A stretch of 64,000 nucleotides of DNA from Carposina sasakii (Eukaryota; Arthropoda; Insecta; Lepidoptera; Carposinidae). The stretch spans positions 806,001-870,000 of the forward strand of contig CP053154.1 in the NCBI GenBank assembly GCA_014607495.2, given 5' to 3'. Under the pieces are notes generated by a model. That model was not told the DNA's origin. It searched no databases and saw only the letters and a program-made list of their open reading frames with translations. Made by a program: the position numbers and the translations under genes. Every line of letters starts with the position of its first letter. Position 1 is the first letter of the stretch. This document shows, in pieces, positions 45,701 through 56,044 of this stretch.

Positions 45701-47973
45701 TCACAAAGCGACAAGTCTTGTCAGATATCGCCAGGCAATATGATCCTTTGGGTTGGATCGCACCAATAATAGTTACTGCGAAATTATTTATGCAAAAATT
45801 GTGGAAGTCTTCTCTGGAATGGGATGAACCTCTTACGGTAGAATTACGGTCCGAGTGGTTGCAATATAGAGGAAATTTGGCCCAAACAAAAGACATTATG
45901 ATTCCGAGATGGTTGCATTCATCACCGAGAACAATGTCTGAATTACATGTATTCTCCGATGCATCTAAAGAAGCATACGCAGCTGCAGTCTATTTGCGTA
46001 CGATTGATGAAAGTAACAATGTTTACGTACGCTTGGTATCTGCAAAAACTAAGGTCGCTCCTATAGTCAAACAAGTGTCTATTCCAAGACTAGAGCTTTG
46101 TGGAGCCGTGCTAGCTGCTAAATTAATATTTGAAGTATCCCAAATCATGCACGTGCCACAGGAGAACTTATTCGCTTGGACTGACTCAATGGTGGTACTG
46201 GCGTGGTTAAATGGATCACCGAATCGTTGGACTACTTTTGTGAGCAACAGAACGTCTGAGATTCTGAATATTCTTGATGTCAATCAGTGGAATCACGTCC
46301 CATCACACGAGAATCCAGCAGACTGTGCATCAAGAGGCATGTATCCTGAAAAATTGCTAAATCATACGCTGTGGTGGAATGGTCCGAAATGGCTTTCCAA
46401 TTTAACATTAAATTTAGACAAAATAGAGACAGCGGAAACACACGAAGAAGAAAAAATAAAAACTTTAACAATAGTAAAAAATTCTGTAGAGGAAATGGTG
46501 TGGATAAAATTTTCCTCGTTACAGAAAATGTTACGAGTCATCTCATACTGCAGAAGAGTTTTACAATTAAAAGTGCCAAGAAGAGAGCGTACTAATTTAA
46601 CGATAACAGTGACTATCAAAGAAATGAACGAAGCATTACAGGTAGTCATAAAGCATGTTCAAAGAGTAGAATTTGGAGATGAAATAGAACAATTAAAAAA
46701 GCATTATTATATTTCAAAGAAAAGCGTTCTTCATTCACTTTCTCCTATCATAGATCAAGATGGGATTTTGCGTGTCGGTGGACGTATCGACGAAGCTAAT
46801 GTAGGTTATGATACAAGACATCCAATAATTCTTCCTACTAAGAGTCACCTGAGTTCGCTTTTAGTATCGGAAGCTCACAACAAAACACTACATGGGGGAC
46901 CGCTAGTCATGTTAAACTATTTGAGAAGTAAATATTGGATTATCAGAGCTAGAGATTTAACCAAAAAGTATTACCGAACATGTGTCACATGTTTAAGGTA
47001 TTCAAAGGCAAATAATGTACAACTAATGGGTCAATTACCGCAAGTGAGATTAAAGCCTAGCAAACCTTTTAAGTCAACAGGAGTAGACTACGCAGGACCT
47101 ATTAATATTCGCTTTTCACCTGGTAGAGGTGCAAAGTCATATAAAGGCTACATATGCCTATTTGTATGTATGGTTACCCGTGCCATACACCTTGAAGCAG
47201 TAACAGATTTGACTTCTAAAGGATTCATAGCAGCATTTAGAAGATTTACGTCTAGAAGAGGTCACTGCCAAGATATTTATAGCGACAACGGTACCAATTT
47301 TGTTGGAGCAGATAAACAGTTACGAGAAATGTTCAACAATTCTAAATCTTCCTTAACTAGTGAAATATCAGAATTGCTGACTCTTGAAGCCACTACATGG
47401 CATTTCATTCCTCCTCATGCTCCAAATTTTGGAGGCTTATGGGAAGCTGGAGTTCGTTGCGCTAAATCACATTTGAAAAAAGTGATAGGTGATAGCACTC
47501 TCACATACGAGGAACTCGCGACCGTGTTAACACAAATCGAGGCATGCTTAAATTCGCGTCCGATATGTCAGCTAAGTGACAACCCTAATGACCCTCTTCC
47601 GTTGACACCCGGCCATTTTCTGATTGGCGAACCCTTGTTAAATGTTGTTGATGATTATACTATTTACAACGTAACAGGTTTAGATAGGTGGAAATTGGTT
47701 CAAAAAATTGTTAGTGACTTTTGGAAAAGATGGTCAAAGGAATATTTGCTTAGTTTAAGTCATAGATATAAATGGAGTACCAAACAAACAGAACCAGAAG
47801 TTGGAGACATTGTTATTGTAAGGGAGGATAACGTACCCCCAGCTAAATGGATTTTAGGGAAAATAGAGAATAAACATCCTGGCCATGATAATATCACTCG
47901 CGTTGTAACTATAAGGGGTACAAATGGTCTATTTAAGCGGCCTGTAAGTAAAATTTGTGTTTTACCCAAGTAA
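42751..47973 (+). CDS. BEL/Pao Gag-Pol polyprotein
   Basis: 1740 residues in one uninterrupted frame from ATG 42751. Domains in order: an N-terminal Gag-like region (DUF1759 type) to about 330; Cys/His knuckles at about 341-405, including CX2CX4HX4C at 373-386 (CFNCFAPGHSVKVC); an aspartic protease with LLDQGSQ (Asp480); reverse transcriptase with VVFNASSKG and YVDD (892-895); RNase H with FSDAS (Asp1070); and an integrase. The integrase has an HHCC finger (His1376 to Cys1411/1414) and the DDE triad Asp1446 (VDYAGP), Asp1512 (SDNGTN) and Glu1565 (GGLWEAG). The C-terminal region (PLTPGHFLIGEPL) is typical of Pao elements. The protein is cleaved into parts that copy RNA into DNA and insert it. 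Gag and Pol share one frame, as is common in this family, and no envelope-like ORF follows. All key residues are intact. Confidence 0.95.
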   Translation: MEALIAGQEDFCEKLISAETNFKKSPRERIKKPYLETRLESLELLYSDFKKGHREIVVGIAKEDKLKHTYFTEDVYNKFEELYIRYKSSLKEALEPFLETKCIMQSVNSVACNSESTSNISEVKLPRIQLPTFSGNYNEWQSFYDMFTCLIHNNVKLSAVQKLHYLKGSLIGEPEQLIRNFPTTEFNYVEAWKQLTKRYNNKRYNCNTIMKTLFSQRQISSDSASAVKQLLDTTSSCLKGLNNLGIDTSSWDAIIIYLVSSKLDQATHKQWEYHLTIGSDEMPNWPQFVDFLESTFRSLEITDASKPYSRYTQLYKQPTKSNVFHSSIQDENKQAAGILCALCKGSHFLYYCKYFEQKPVEERQQFIQSEGLCFNCFAPGHSVKVCRQTARCRKCGRKHHSMLHYDSQTAAPIANIDNNHAALYEDESSRNQLDTTTSEARIVTNFSREQTQSYDVLLATAVVKVNARNGVKHVIRALLDQGSQASFVTESTVQLLGLQRTKVNGWVSGLGDGHTRVKYMVSLQFESRHNPTNVININAYVLNSLTSLLPANNIVVPDWAELKHLQLADPEYTRPGKVDVLFGAEVYSEILLNGMIKNPRGDLIAQNTVLGWVLSGKVSLASTSTSERVLGMHLHVKEDDLLKQFWEIENEPNVIDKKLTKSELQCEELFKTTTTRNKQGRFIVKLPFSSNDPQCQYGHTMEIAKRKLYFSEKKLHKNPKLYKEYQNVLNEYLTLNHMKLVEEEEIDNVKAVYLPHHAVVREDKETTKVRVVFNASSKGVNNISLNDDLLVGPKLQQELRHILMRWRCHRICIIADLIKMYRQVLVSMEDTNFQRILWRPNLEDPIKHYKLLTLTFGTASAPYLAVKTLQNLAEIERSKYPIAAEITKQDYYVDDLMTGCDTEEEAVHIYKEMNDLMNSGGFQLQKWSSNSERFLQYISEDQNNINKTVPIKIDNVVKVLGIGWNRENDNFEYVVQLQEIHDTITKRQVLSDIARQYDPLGWIAPIIVTAKLFMQKLWKSSLEWDEPLTVELRSEWLQYRGNLAQTKDIMIPRWLHSSPRTMSELHVFSDASKEAYAAAVYLRTIDESNNVYVRLVSAKTKVAPIVKQVSIPRLELCGAVLAAKLIFEVSQIMHVPQENLFAWTDSMVVLAWLNGSPNRWTTFVSNRTSEILNILDVNQWNHVPSHENPADCASRGMYPEKLLNHTLWWNGPKWLSNLTLNLDKIETAETHEEEKIKTLTIVKNSVEEMVWIKFSSLQKMLRVISYCRRVLQLKVPRRERTNLTITVTIKEMNEALQVVIKHVQRVEFGDEIEQLKKHYYISKKSVLHSLSPIIDQDGILRVGGRIDEANVGYDTRHPIILPTKSHLSSLLVSEAHNKTLHGGPLVMLNYLRSKYWIIRARDLTKKYYRTCVTCLRYSKANNVQLMGQLPQVRLKPSKPFKSTGVDYAGPINIRFSPGRGAKSYKGYICLFVCMVTRAIHLEAVTDLTSKGFIAAFRRFTSRRGHCQDIYSDNGTNFVGADKQLREMFNNSKSSLTSEISELLTLEATTWHFIPPHAPNFGGLWEAGVRCAKSHLKKVIGDSTLTYEELATVLTQIEACLNSRPICQLSDNPNDPLPLTPGHFLIGEPLLNVVDDYTIYNVTGLDRWKLVQKIVSDFWKRWSKEYLLSLSHRYKWSTKQTEPEVGDIVIVREDNVPPAKWILGKIENKHPGHDNITRVVTIRGTNGLFKRPVSKICVLPK

Positions 47974-48273
47974 ATGTTTTACAGACATGGTCACGGTGGG
48001 CGGTTAAATTTGAAATGTAGATAGGTAGTTTATTTTTAATTTGTTGCTTAAGCCACGGTGGGCGGTTAATGTACCTACTTATAATAGTTTTTTTTTTTGT
48101 AATACTTACCCAATGTTGTTTCAGTTAAGCCATTATATTATCATTAGAATGTATACTTTCTAGTTGTTAAACTACGATTTTTTTGGTGTTTGATTAATAT
48201 TAAAAAACTTACTGAGTAGTGGGTAGGTACTTAGATAGCTATATTTTAAGGAACAAGTCCTTGGTGGGCGGAA
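47974..48273 (+). promoter_or_regulatory. BEL 3' non-coding region with three polypurine-like motifs
   Basis: The 16-mer CACGGTGGGCGGTTAA occurs at 47992-48007 and again at 48054-48069. The core GGTGGGCGG occurs a third time at 48263-48271, immediately before the 3' LTR, where the plus-strand primer (polypurine tract) is expected. The third is the likely functional tract; the role of the upstream copies is unknown. Confidence 0.65.
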
Positions 48274-48476
48274 TGTATAAATTAACCAAAGAGGCGTTAA
48301 CTAAAATACGTTCTATATTCTTTCCAATTTGAAATTGGTATGTCCTTTGTCTTTTGTTTTTTTTTATGTGTGATTTTTTGAGTTTGTTAGCATGAGTGAG
48401 CTTCTTAGTTAATTAAAAACGAATTGTGTAAATATCTGAGTTTTCTTGTGGAGTTAGTTATTGTGAGATTTGTACA
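48274..48476 (+). repeat. BEL 3' LTR
   Basis: 203 bp, identical to the 5' LTR except at 48325. It is followed by the ATTG target duplication. Confidence 0.95.
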
Positions 48477-48567
48477 ATTGCGTTAATAGAGGTCTTGTAT
48501 AATATTTTTTCTCATATATCTTCTATGTACAGACAGCGATCCGTTACATTTTTATTATATGTATAGA
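48477..48567 (+). mobile_element. RTE-like retroposon tail, right part
   Basis: Continuation of 42071-42313 after the BEL insertion, ending 'cgatccgttacatttttatt' and 'atgtatagatt' as in the copies at 18999 and 37107. Confidence 0.75.
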
Positions 48568-48762
48568 TTAAATCTAAGATATGAATCAGCTATAGAAATT
48601 GGTTGTTAGTTACTTGGGCATTCTCTCAGACAACAAGCTAACAATTTATGACTGATAATTAAAATCTGTTCCCGATATCCTAAACGTGGCGGTGAGATCT
48701 TCCTTATGATCCTGTCGTTTCGAAGACACAGCCGTGAGTGTTATGTATGCAGTTAATATAAA

Positions 48763-48885
48763 ATGTTTGTTTCCGAGTCATGGATGTTTCTATACTTATC
48801 TATGTATTTATATACCATTGCTTAGTACCCACGACACAAGACCTTAGGGATCTTACTGTGGGACTAGGTTAATGTGTTGTGTGGT
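48763..48885 (+). mobile_element. SINE body without tRNA head
   Basis: 'tgtttccgagtcatggatgttt', 'tacttatctatgtattta' and 'gtacccacgacacaagacc' match the body of the SINE at 16886. The RNA polymerase III promoter head is missing. Confidence 0.7.
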
Positions 48886-50017
48886 GTGTGAATATTAATA
48901 TATATTAATCAACGTTTTTTTTTAAACTCATGCGGACGGAGTCGCCGGCTCGCCGCTATCAAAAAGTCACAAACACCTCAAAAATTTCGTCAAACCGGTT
49001 AAACCACTTATTAAAGCAAGTTTATAACATAATTTCGTTATAGTTTCAGCTTGTTTCGCTAGATGTCGCTATTTAATCACGACTATTTTTTATCCAATCT
49101 AAAGAATAAAGTTAAGACTACGAATTGGTAAAATTGGCGTAAGTTACGTCGATTTTTCTCGACTATTACGAAACAAAGGAAAGCAATATTTGATAATCGA
49201 ATTCTACATTACATTGTCTTATTTTTAGTAGTTGCAGGAACACGATTCGTAGACTTTTTTTTATGATAAAAAAATATTTAAATATACCTATTTTAAATCC
49301 GATTTGTTCATTTTACAGGCAAACCGGAGCGTTTTAAGGCTGAATTCTTATATCAATAGAAATTTCTTAAATCACTCTAAAAACAAGTAGTTCATTTTCT
49401 AAAAATAATATGTAGTTTTTCATTAAAACGCAAAAATATGTTTTGTCGCTGACGCTCTTTTAGTTTAAGTCTAGTCCACGCTTATATTAGTATGGAAATA
49501 AACTTCCCTTGGTCGGCCTCCGGCTATGAATGGTTTGTATTTTAGATTTAGCAATGCGTCGCCTTAGCGCTATCTATATTAGAATTTAACACAACATATA
49601 AAAACAATTTACTTACCTACCTACAGAAATTCTTCCACCCGTTCACGCATGATGCAAGGAAAATAGAGATTCAATCTTATGTAACTAGTTAAATTAGGTA
49701 TAAGTAGGTACCTACTTATTCAAATATTACGCGAAAATAATGAGTTTTTAAAATTACTGCCATAATTCCCGAGGCACAGTATCTGTACGTATCCGGGCGC
49801 AGTGTTTACACTCTACTAATGAATATTGACATTGATTGAAATGCAAATCCAGTACGAATTCATTGTGAAAGGGTTTCATTGCTAAATGGATCTCTGGTTT
49901 TTTGCTCCACGATTTTAATAACTTAACTAAAATATTAAAGATAAGACTGTTATATGCCATTAATGTGAGATTACATGGAAAATTTCATATAATTAAATTT
50001 CTCCCAATATGGTAGGT
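48886..50017. other. No gene identified
   Basis: AT-rich, with only short chance frames. Confidence 0.35.
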
Positions 50018-50200
50018 ACCTCCCCATGCCTACCCGGGTTTACGAGTGGCGGGCAGCAGCGCCTCCCGTGTTGGCAACATACGAGTAGTCCAAAAATCCA
50101 GCGTAGTGACTCTGGGCAAAAACCCTCAATGGACTGACTTGTGGTATGCTTTAGGGTAGACCGACGTCCAGCAGTGGACTGCAGTAGGCTGACGACGACA
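50018..50200 (-). repeat. 'cagtccactg' repeat, reverse copy
   Basis: 'gcctacccgggtttacgagtggcgggcagc', 'gttggcaacat' and 'gacgtccagcagtggactgcag' are complements of the blocks of the 13999 copy. It is followed by the usual ATG/GAC-rich start. Confidence 0.6.
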
Positions 50201-51600
50201 GCAACATTATTAAAAAATATACAATTTAGCATAAAATGACCAGTTTATCGTCTATCAGCTTTTCAACTAAGAAGAAAATTAAATAATGACATTAATTTTG
50301 GGTAAGTCTACATCGAAATTGAAAATTGGGAAACTGGGCCCACTATAATTCACTTGGTTGTTGGGACGATTATATTATTGATTATTTCCAATCAGCGATC
50401 AGCATAACAATGCCGCACTGCAAGCCTTTTGTAAAGTGATTTTTTTTTGTTTAGTTTATCCCGAAGGAAAGGCAAGCGGAACTAAGCCCATACAGCCATT
50501 GTCATTAGGTAATGATTTCTGAATTTATGATTGATGATAATGATGATGATGAATGGAAACGTCGGGAAAATCCTCAAGAACAAGTGTAAAGTTAGTCAAA
50601 ATGAAAAATAATTACAGAAACAACTTACATGGGCCCATGAAGAGATCGTATTCCGGCTAAAGTTTTACTCAGCTTACCTGCATATAAAACCATGCTAGAT
50701 TCACATCACAAGTAATCAAAATATAACTTATCTACCAGAAAACATCACTTTATTGACCGTTCATTTTGCACAAGTGTTGCCATCATGATCGGATTAATGC
50801 TGTTCGTATCGATATTTAAAAAATACAGATTTGGTTGATTTTACCTATTTATTTCTAATTAAAATAATCAAATTATTATGTTATTAATTTATAAATTTAC
50901 AGTGCGATGTACAATACAAGAAAATTTGTTGTTTGTATTTATGGCCTTCGTAATATTATTTGTGCCCTGCTCTGCCTACCCCGTCAGGGATAAAGGCGTG
51001 ATTATATGTATGTATGTAATATTATTTTAAATATCATTTTGAACGAAATTGAAAGTGTCTGAAAGATTTCATATTGCTCATAGCACACTTTTTTCAGGAA
51101 GTAAACTACTTGACTCTGCTGGAATAATAATTTATTTTATTTTATTTATTTTATTTTATTTTATTTAATCTTTATTAGCATCACTTTTACGGAACGTTTT
51201 TGCAATCCGGTACAACAGTATTTGGGTTCCAGCATGGGCATTTATTCTTCATTGGAGTTAAAATTAACTTCAATAATGAAATATAGGTAAAAGGTAGGTA
51301 AATATTTATGTATGAAATAACCGTCTGAGAGCGCTCTAATAAGAACCGCGAAAATGACTTAAACAAATACATTAGGTGATTCTTTACATTCGCCTGACAA
51401 TGCTCCAACTCCGATATTGGTTTTTGCAATTAAGTGATTGTGGACTTTGAAAATGAAATGGGCAAGTATTGACCTGGGGAATGAATATAAATCGTTTTCG
51501 TTTAAATTATATTTTCTTACAAAGTATAGGTTTATAAAATATCACGTTGTTCTTACAAAGAGGCGATATGGATATTAGTTTAGTAGATCGTATTAAGTAC
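50201..51600. other. No gene; R1 fragment and microsatellite
   Basis: 50966-51017 is an R1 tail fragment ('gctctgcctaccccgtcagg' ... ATGT repeats). 51131-51167 is a (TTTTA)n microsatellite. The rest shows nothing that I can support. Confidence 0.45.
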
Positions 51601-51725
51601 TGCTCGCTGCGCCGTACGTCCTGGGTTCGAATCTCTTTAGATGTAAACATTGATAATATCAATTGGTAATAGTCATGGATGTTTATATACCTGTTTATTT
51701 AGGTTATTTCTTATGACTGTGCCAT
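51601..51725 (+). mobile_element. Truncated SINE
   Basis: Part of the tRNA-like head (CCTGGGTTCGAATCTC) is followed by a shortened body ('agtcatggatgtttatatac'). Same family as 16886. Confidence 0.55.
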
Positions 51726-52060
51726 GTAAATTTTGTCTGTAACATGTTTCTTAGCCCTAAATTCAATCAATTAGTCAGTAGCAAAAGAGTTTTATAGATT
51801 TGATTACTTTTTTATCGTATTTTGACAGGCTAAATGTCGATAAATCGGTTTATCATATCGTGTTTCGCAAGTCATGCTAGGCTTGCTGGTAATCTTACAC
51901 ATAATCTGGTTTTTAAGAATAGGAAATTATGAGACAAAGACTTTTTATATCTATATAACATAATATATTTTATGTAACGCTGTTATAAGAACTTACTATG
52001 TATTCAATTGAGGTCATTGAGGAGTAATTCGTATCCATTACAAAATCTGTAAATATTTAC
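51726..52060. other. No gene identified
   Basis: No supported feature. Confidence 0.35.
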
Positions 52061-52250
52061 AAGCCAGTAGAGGGACAAGAGGGTCTTGGTGTTTTGTAGG
52101 CGATGGGCTGACCACCTGTCACTACTAACCGAACTTGTACGTACTATACCCTCAAAATTGGTCAGAAGTGGCCTGTGGTTCTATCGGCTCTTGGTGCTCT
52201 GCCTACCCCGTAAGGGATAAAGGCGTGATTATATGTATGTATGTATGTAA
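52061..52250 (+). mobile_element. ATGT-tailed retroposon copy (family R1)
   Basis: It starts 'gccagtagagggacaagagg' and ends in ATGT repeats, with the same order as 37561-37757. Confidence 0.75.
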
Positions 52251-52440
52251 TAACAAAATGTCGAAATTATCCGGGATCAAAATATTTTCCCGGGGTGAAA
52301 TATAGCCTATGTGTTATTCTGATATGTAAGCTATATTATTGTGAAGTTTCATCAAAATCCATTTAGTAGTATTTGGGTGAAAGTGCAACAAACATTCTCA
52401 CAAACTTTCGCGTTTATAATATTATATATAAGTAGGATGT
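52251..52440 (-). repeat. RTE-like retroposon tail relic
   Basis: 'atgtcgaaattatccggga', 'cctatgtgttattc' and 'aaactttcgcgtttataatatt' are the complements of the blocks at 21740-21950. Confidence 0.65.
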
Positions 52441-53074
52441 AATAATATTTTTTAGGATAGATAAATAGATAAGTTTAATATGATTAATTACAATTTTATA
52501 TATCTTAAGATAATTTGCCACATATCAAAATATAATCGCGATAATTTAATCACTGTTAGATTTGTTATATAAGGACTTTAGAGTGGAGTAGTAAAATCTG
52601 AATTAATTATTGTTTTAAAAGGTGCTAATTTAGGTATAGTTTGCCCTTCATGGGGACTATGTGAATAACAGTGCCGACACATGGAAAGTTATAGCGGTTT
52701 AGATAAAATAGGAGAATCGGTTTTGCGGTCAATTGTTAGTGAAAATGCAGAAAATGCAATGCAAAATCTCTAAGGGCCCATTTTTCCTATTGTCACACGA
52801 TCTGAAGGATAAAGTTTATGTTGTCTCTATCTTGATGAAGTTTTAGGGAAAGGGAATATCAACTTTATTTTTGACCATTAATAAAATCGACACTAAATGA
52901 AGTTGTCGTTGCCCAAAGAATAATTTCACAAAAATAACAATGACAAAATTTGAATAATTAATCTGTTCCTTTATGATACTTAGGGTAAAAAAAAATTGAT
53001 TTGAACAAACAATATTTATTCAGGTACTTCTCTCAAATCAACAAATCGTGCATTAAGAATATTTTGCTTCTTAA

Positions 53075-53161
53075 GGGCCGATTTTTCCAAACGTCAGATA
53101 GCCTATCATTAACTTTATTCTTCTGATGGGCTATCTCGCATAATTGGAAAAATCAGCCCTT
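53075..53161. mobile_element. MITE with AAGGGCCGATTTTTCC ends (copy A)
   Basis: AAGGGCCGATTTTTCCAAACG on the left and the complement of AAGGGCTGATTTTTCCAA on the right, ~87 bp. It is present in both duplicated segments (copy B at 57268-57352), so it predates the duplication. Confidence 0.7.
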
Positions 53162-53431
53162 ATTAATCTAAATGTTGAAGTAGCCTTATTGCGACTTAAC
53201 AATTAACGCCTTGCATAAAATTTTCGTACACATGGTATATATTGTAAGATTGATAATAAATTTTGTTAAACTAATCCGTAAAAATAATAAACATCAAAGC
53301 AATTAAAAAACTTAAATATAACAATAAATAACTCGTGGGTCTTGCAATTATTAAACCTGCAATTTAAATTTACATAAGCAATAATCTATGAAAATTACAT
53401 ACTATTGTTGCGTAATTAATACACTAACGTT

Positions 53432-54178
53432 TTATTTTAATAACATACCATTGTCAGAGACATACACTGAACCAGTTATACTCCTAGCCTTGTCACTCGC
53501 TACAAATGCAATCAAATCAGCGATTTCTTCCGATTCTCCTATTCTATCTAGAGGTGTGTTTATTTTTATACCCTTGGATAAATCTCTGTTCATATTAGCA
53601 GCAAAATCTGTTGCCACTGGACCTGGACTGATCACGTTTACTCTTACTTCCTTAGGTGCCAATTCTGCGGCTGCTCCTCTTGAGAAATGGTCTAATGCCG
53701 CTTTTGATGTACAGTAAGCATTCAATCCGGGGAATGAATTTTTTTGAGCAGCAATACTAGACACATTAATGATATTACCTTTAGTTTCAACTAAGTAAGG
53801 TGCTGCAAGAGCTGTAAGGTTAATAACAGCACGGACATTTGTCGCCATAATTTCATCATACGCTTCCAATATACCGCCTCCTAGAATACTTCCCTCTCTT
53901 GCAAAACCAGCGTTATTAACTAAAATATCTAATTTTCCAAACGCGGCAATCGTTTCCTTGATTATTCTCTTAGCTTCTTCATCTTTAGATATATCAGCAT
54001 TAATAACAAGAGGTTTCTTTGCAATTTTCTTGCATTCTTCAGTGACTCTGTTCAACTTGTCTTGATTCCTTCCTACAATAGCAACATTAGCTCCTTCCTT
54101 CGTAAATAGCACGGCAGTCGCAGCTCCGATGCCGGAGCTAGCGCCGGTGATTAGTACAACTTTATTATTAAAACTCAT
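53432..54178 (-). CDS. Classical short-chain dehydrogenase/reductase, copy A
   Basis: 248 residues, intronless, single Rossmann domain, close to the usual ~250 of classical SDRs. Visible motifs: cofactor-binding TGASSGIG (11-18), GRN after strand 2 (Arg37, favouring NADPH), NNAG (88-91), and the catalytic set Asn114, Ser140/141, Tyr155, Lys159 (YCTSK). PGPVATDF closes the substrate side. It is likely a cytosolic NADP(H)-dependent oxidoreductase of the FabG-like group; the substrate is unknown. I chose the ATG at 54178: the frame stays open 9 codons upstream but only to a TTG, and the third copy starts at the equivalent MSFKNK. Residue 177 is Glu where copy B and the family have Gly (PKGVRVN), which may weaken the protein. 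A polyadenylation-type AATAAA overlaps the stop. Confidence 0.85.
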   Translation of the reverse strand: MSFNNKVVLITGASSGIGAATAVLFTKEGANVAIVGRNQDKLNRVTEECKKIAKKPLVINADISKDEEAKRIIKETIAAFGKLDILVNNAGFAREGSILGGGILEAYDEIMATNVRAVINLTALAAPYLVETKGNIINVSSIAAQKNSFPGLNAYCTSKAALDHFSRGAAAELAPKEVRVNVISPGPVATDFAANMNRDLSKGIKINTPLDRIGESEEIADLIAFVASDKARSITGSVYVSDNGMLLK

Positions 54179-54356
54179 TGCGGTGGCGGCAGCGTCCGAA
54201 TTCAATGGTCTCTCATGATAAACTAAATGTACCTATGGGTAAGCGTGAATATATTGGCGTTTATATCAAACCAAACCGTTGATTTATTATGATAAACATA
54301 GTCAAGAGTATATCGCGTTAGGAAAGGTTCCGTAGAAGGTTGTTTAACATAATAAT

Positions 54357-55031
54357 ACTCGAACGACTTCAAAACCTGGGTATCCACTTCATATATGGAC
54401 TACGCAAATATGATCATCTCACTCAATTTCGAAATGACCTGAAATGGCTACCTTTTAGACTTCGCCGGAATGTTCACATATTAACTCTTCTATTTAAAAT
54501 TTTATATAACACATCCTCTCCAGTATATCTGCGAGAACGTTTCGTCTATCTCCTTCTACGAGACCACCCCTTCCGCTCATCAACTGCTACTCTACTTAAA
54601 ACTCCTCAGCATAATTCTATCGCTTATAACTACTCATATACCGTGTATGCAGTCAAATTGTGGAACTCTCTGCCTCACACTGTGAGAGATTGCCAAACTG
54701 TTGCTACATTTAAGAAAAGGTTAAAGAACCACTACCTCTCGCTTCAATAGAAATTTGTCTGTCTGATATATATTTAATTAATAGATATTTATTTATGTTT
54801 ATGTAGGTATATTTTGTTAATTTTATTGATTGGATTAGGGTATCTATTTGTTAAATTCAAATTTTATTATAGATTCTGTGTACCCGCATATCTACCTTTT
54901 ATATATAATTATCACTTTCCAAAATGGTTTGCTGGAAGTAATCTCTTTCAGAGATAAGCACACCTTTGTACATTTTCTTTTATAATTTCTGTCTGTATAT
55001 AATTGTATGTGTACAATAAAGAATAAGAATT
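54357..55031 (+). mobile_element. 5'-truncated non-LTR retrotransposon inserted in copy A
   Basis: About 675 bp absent from copy B, where 'aacataataat' continues directly into 'ggtttatacgaaac' (about 58531-58553). The insertion carries a reverse-transcriptase C-terminus and a 3' tail ending with AATAAAGAATAAG. The orientation is opposite to the SDR gene. Confidence 0.8.
54358..54750 (+). pseudogene. Non-LTR reverse transcriptase C-terminus (fragment)
   Basis: About 130 codons: LERLQNLGIHFIYGLRKYDH, WLPFRLRRNVHILTLLFKIL, PVYLRERF, VKLWNSLPHTVRDC and FKKRLKNHYLSLQ, then stop. This is the region after the polymerase palm in CR1/Jockey-like LINE proteins, in the same order. The polymerase and endonuclease are missing. 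The open frame extends a few codons upstream into host sequence but has no ATG. It is uninterrupted, which implies a young insertion, consistent with its absence from the sister duplicate. Confidence 0.75.
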
Positions 55032-55283
55032 CGGTTATTCGAAACTTTTCCATAACTACATTTAAAAAAAGCTTTTTAGTTACCTACTCAACATGCTTTT
55101 ATATTAATCGTGACTAAAATATACTATAATGAACGCGTACTATAATCAAGATTTTTAGTACTTTCAGTAATATTGTTTTAATTGTTCTAAGCTAGTGACG
55201 TGGTTCTAAGCTAAGTGTGGAAAAAATTGCAACCTATGAGTGTTTTGCAAAGGTGATAACCCTAAATATAAGGTCTTTTCAAA

Positions 55284-56044
55284 ATTAGTGATTATCTTTT
55301 CATACGAAACTAGGTAGGTAAAAAAAAACTTTCACTATGGGACCAACTCTGGAATAGTGAAAAATTAGTGTGGTGTCGTGGGACACCAGGTAGGAACGAA
55401 GTTCCTTCGGCTAATGTAGAATCGACACAATTTGCAAAAGAAAAATCGTGCTCAATTTTATGTAGGTTTTCTTGATTTTTCTCTTAAATTATGCTGATTA
55501 GTTTTTATTTAAGTACAGGAAAGTAGTTAGGAAATTCAGTATTTTAGGAAATAATAAATTACGTAAAATAAAAAAAATCGTAATTCAAATTATCAACTAA
55601 AATAACAAAATATGTCTCTTTATTTTTGTTTGACAACATAAAATTTACTGGCTACTCACGAGTAAAATGTATCTATAATGTGAGTATTCGCCACGTGCTT
55701 GTCCATGAATTTATGAGTATATACTATGCATTGGCGGGGTGGAGTAGTAATAGAGAGAGAAGGGATAAAGAACGAAAAGAAAGAGGGAGAAAGAGAAAGG
55801 TATTATACACTACTCGCTTGTGTATACGACTGTCGCGCCTGCGCACGTCTCATTTAACGGTTTTATTCCACGCACTTTTTCTTACGGTTTTACTATCACA
55901 TTTTTTTCAGTTCGGTCGCGCAGCAAAATCCCTATATTCTCCAAGCCTGCCGTAAGGAACTTCGTTCCGAAAAATCAGCTGTTCCATATAATCTCGAATA
56001 ATTACTGCACTGAAAATGAAAAAAAGACCTTATATTCATATCTC
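55284..56044. mobile_element. Foldback MITE F1 in copy A, interrupted
   Basis: The left arm (55284-55364: 'attagtgattatcttt', 'ctttcactatgggaccaac') and the right remnant (55970-56030: 'aaaatcagctgttccatata') are separated by the P1 element. The uninterrupted equivalent in copy B is 58786-58955. Its far right arm is shortened here. Confidence 0.65.
55365..55969 (-). mobile_element. Palindrome-ended element, long copy (family P1), nested in a MITE
   Basis: Inverse of 33256-33661: the TGGTGTCGTGGGACACCA hairpin and GGAACGAAGTTCC at the left, GGAACTTCGTTCC at the right. It contains ~199 bp (about 55467-55665) missing from the other copy. Absent from copy B. No transposase or RT motif is seen; the open frame through the GA-rich run is low-complexity. 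Confidence 0.75.

Larger units (their letters stand above)
42310..48480 (+). mobile_element. Full-length BEL/Pao LTR retrotransposon
   Basis: A 6163-bp element (42314-48476) is flanked by the 4-bp direct repeat ATTG (42310-42313 and 48477-48480). It has 203-bp LTRs that differ by one base, a primer-binding site, one continuous Gag-Pol frame and a short 3' non-coding region. One difference in 203 bp means a very recent insertion. The empty target is visible in a paralogous repeat at 18999-19282. All parts needed for autonomous retrotransposition appear present. Confidence 0.95.

Noticed and set aside
54179..54205. N-terminal extension of SDR copy A (and 58369-58395 of copy B)
   Set aside because: The extension begins with TTG, not ATG; the third copy begins at the equivalent of the internal Met, so the shorter start is used.
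55626..55955. 109-codon Arg/Lys-rich frame
   Set aside because: It lies across a GA-rich run of the palindrome-ended repeat; the inverse copy at 33246-33461 shows the same low-complexity frame without other coding signs.
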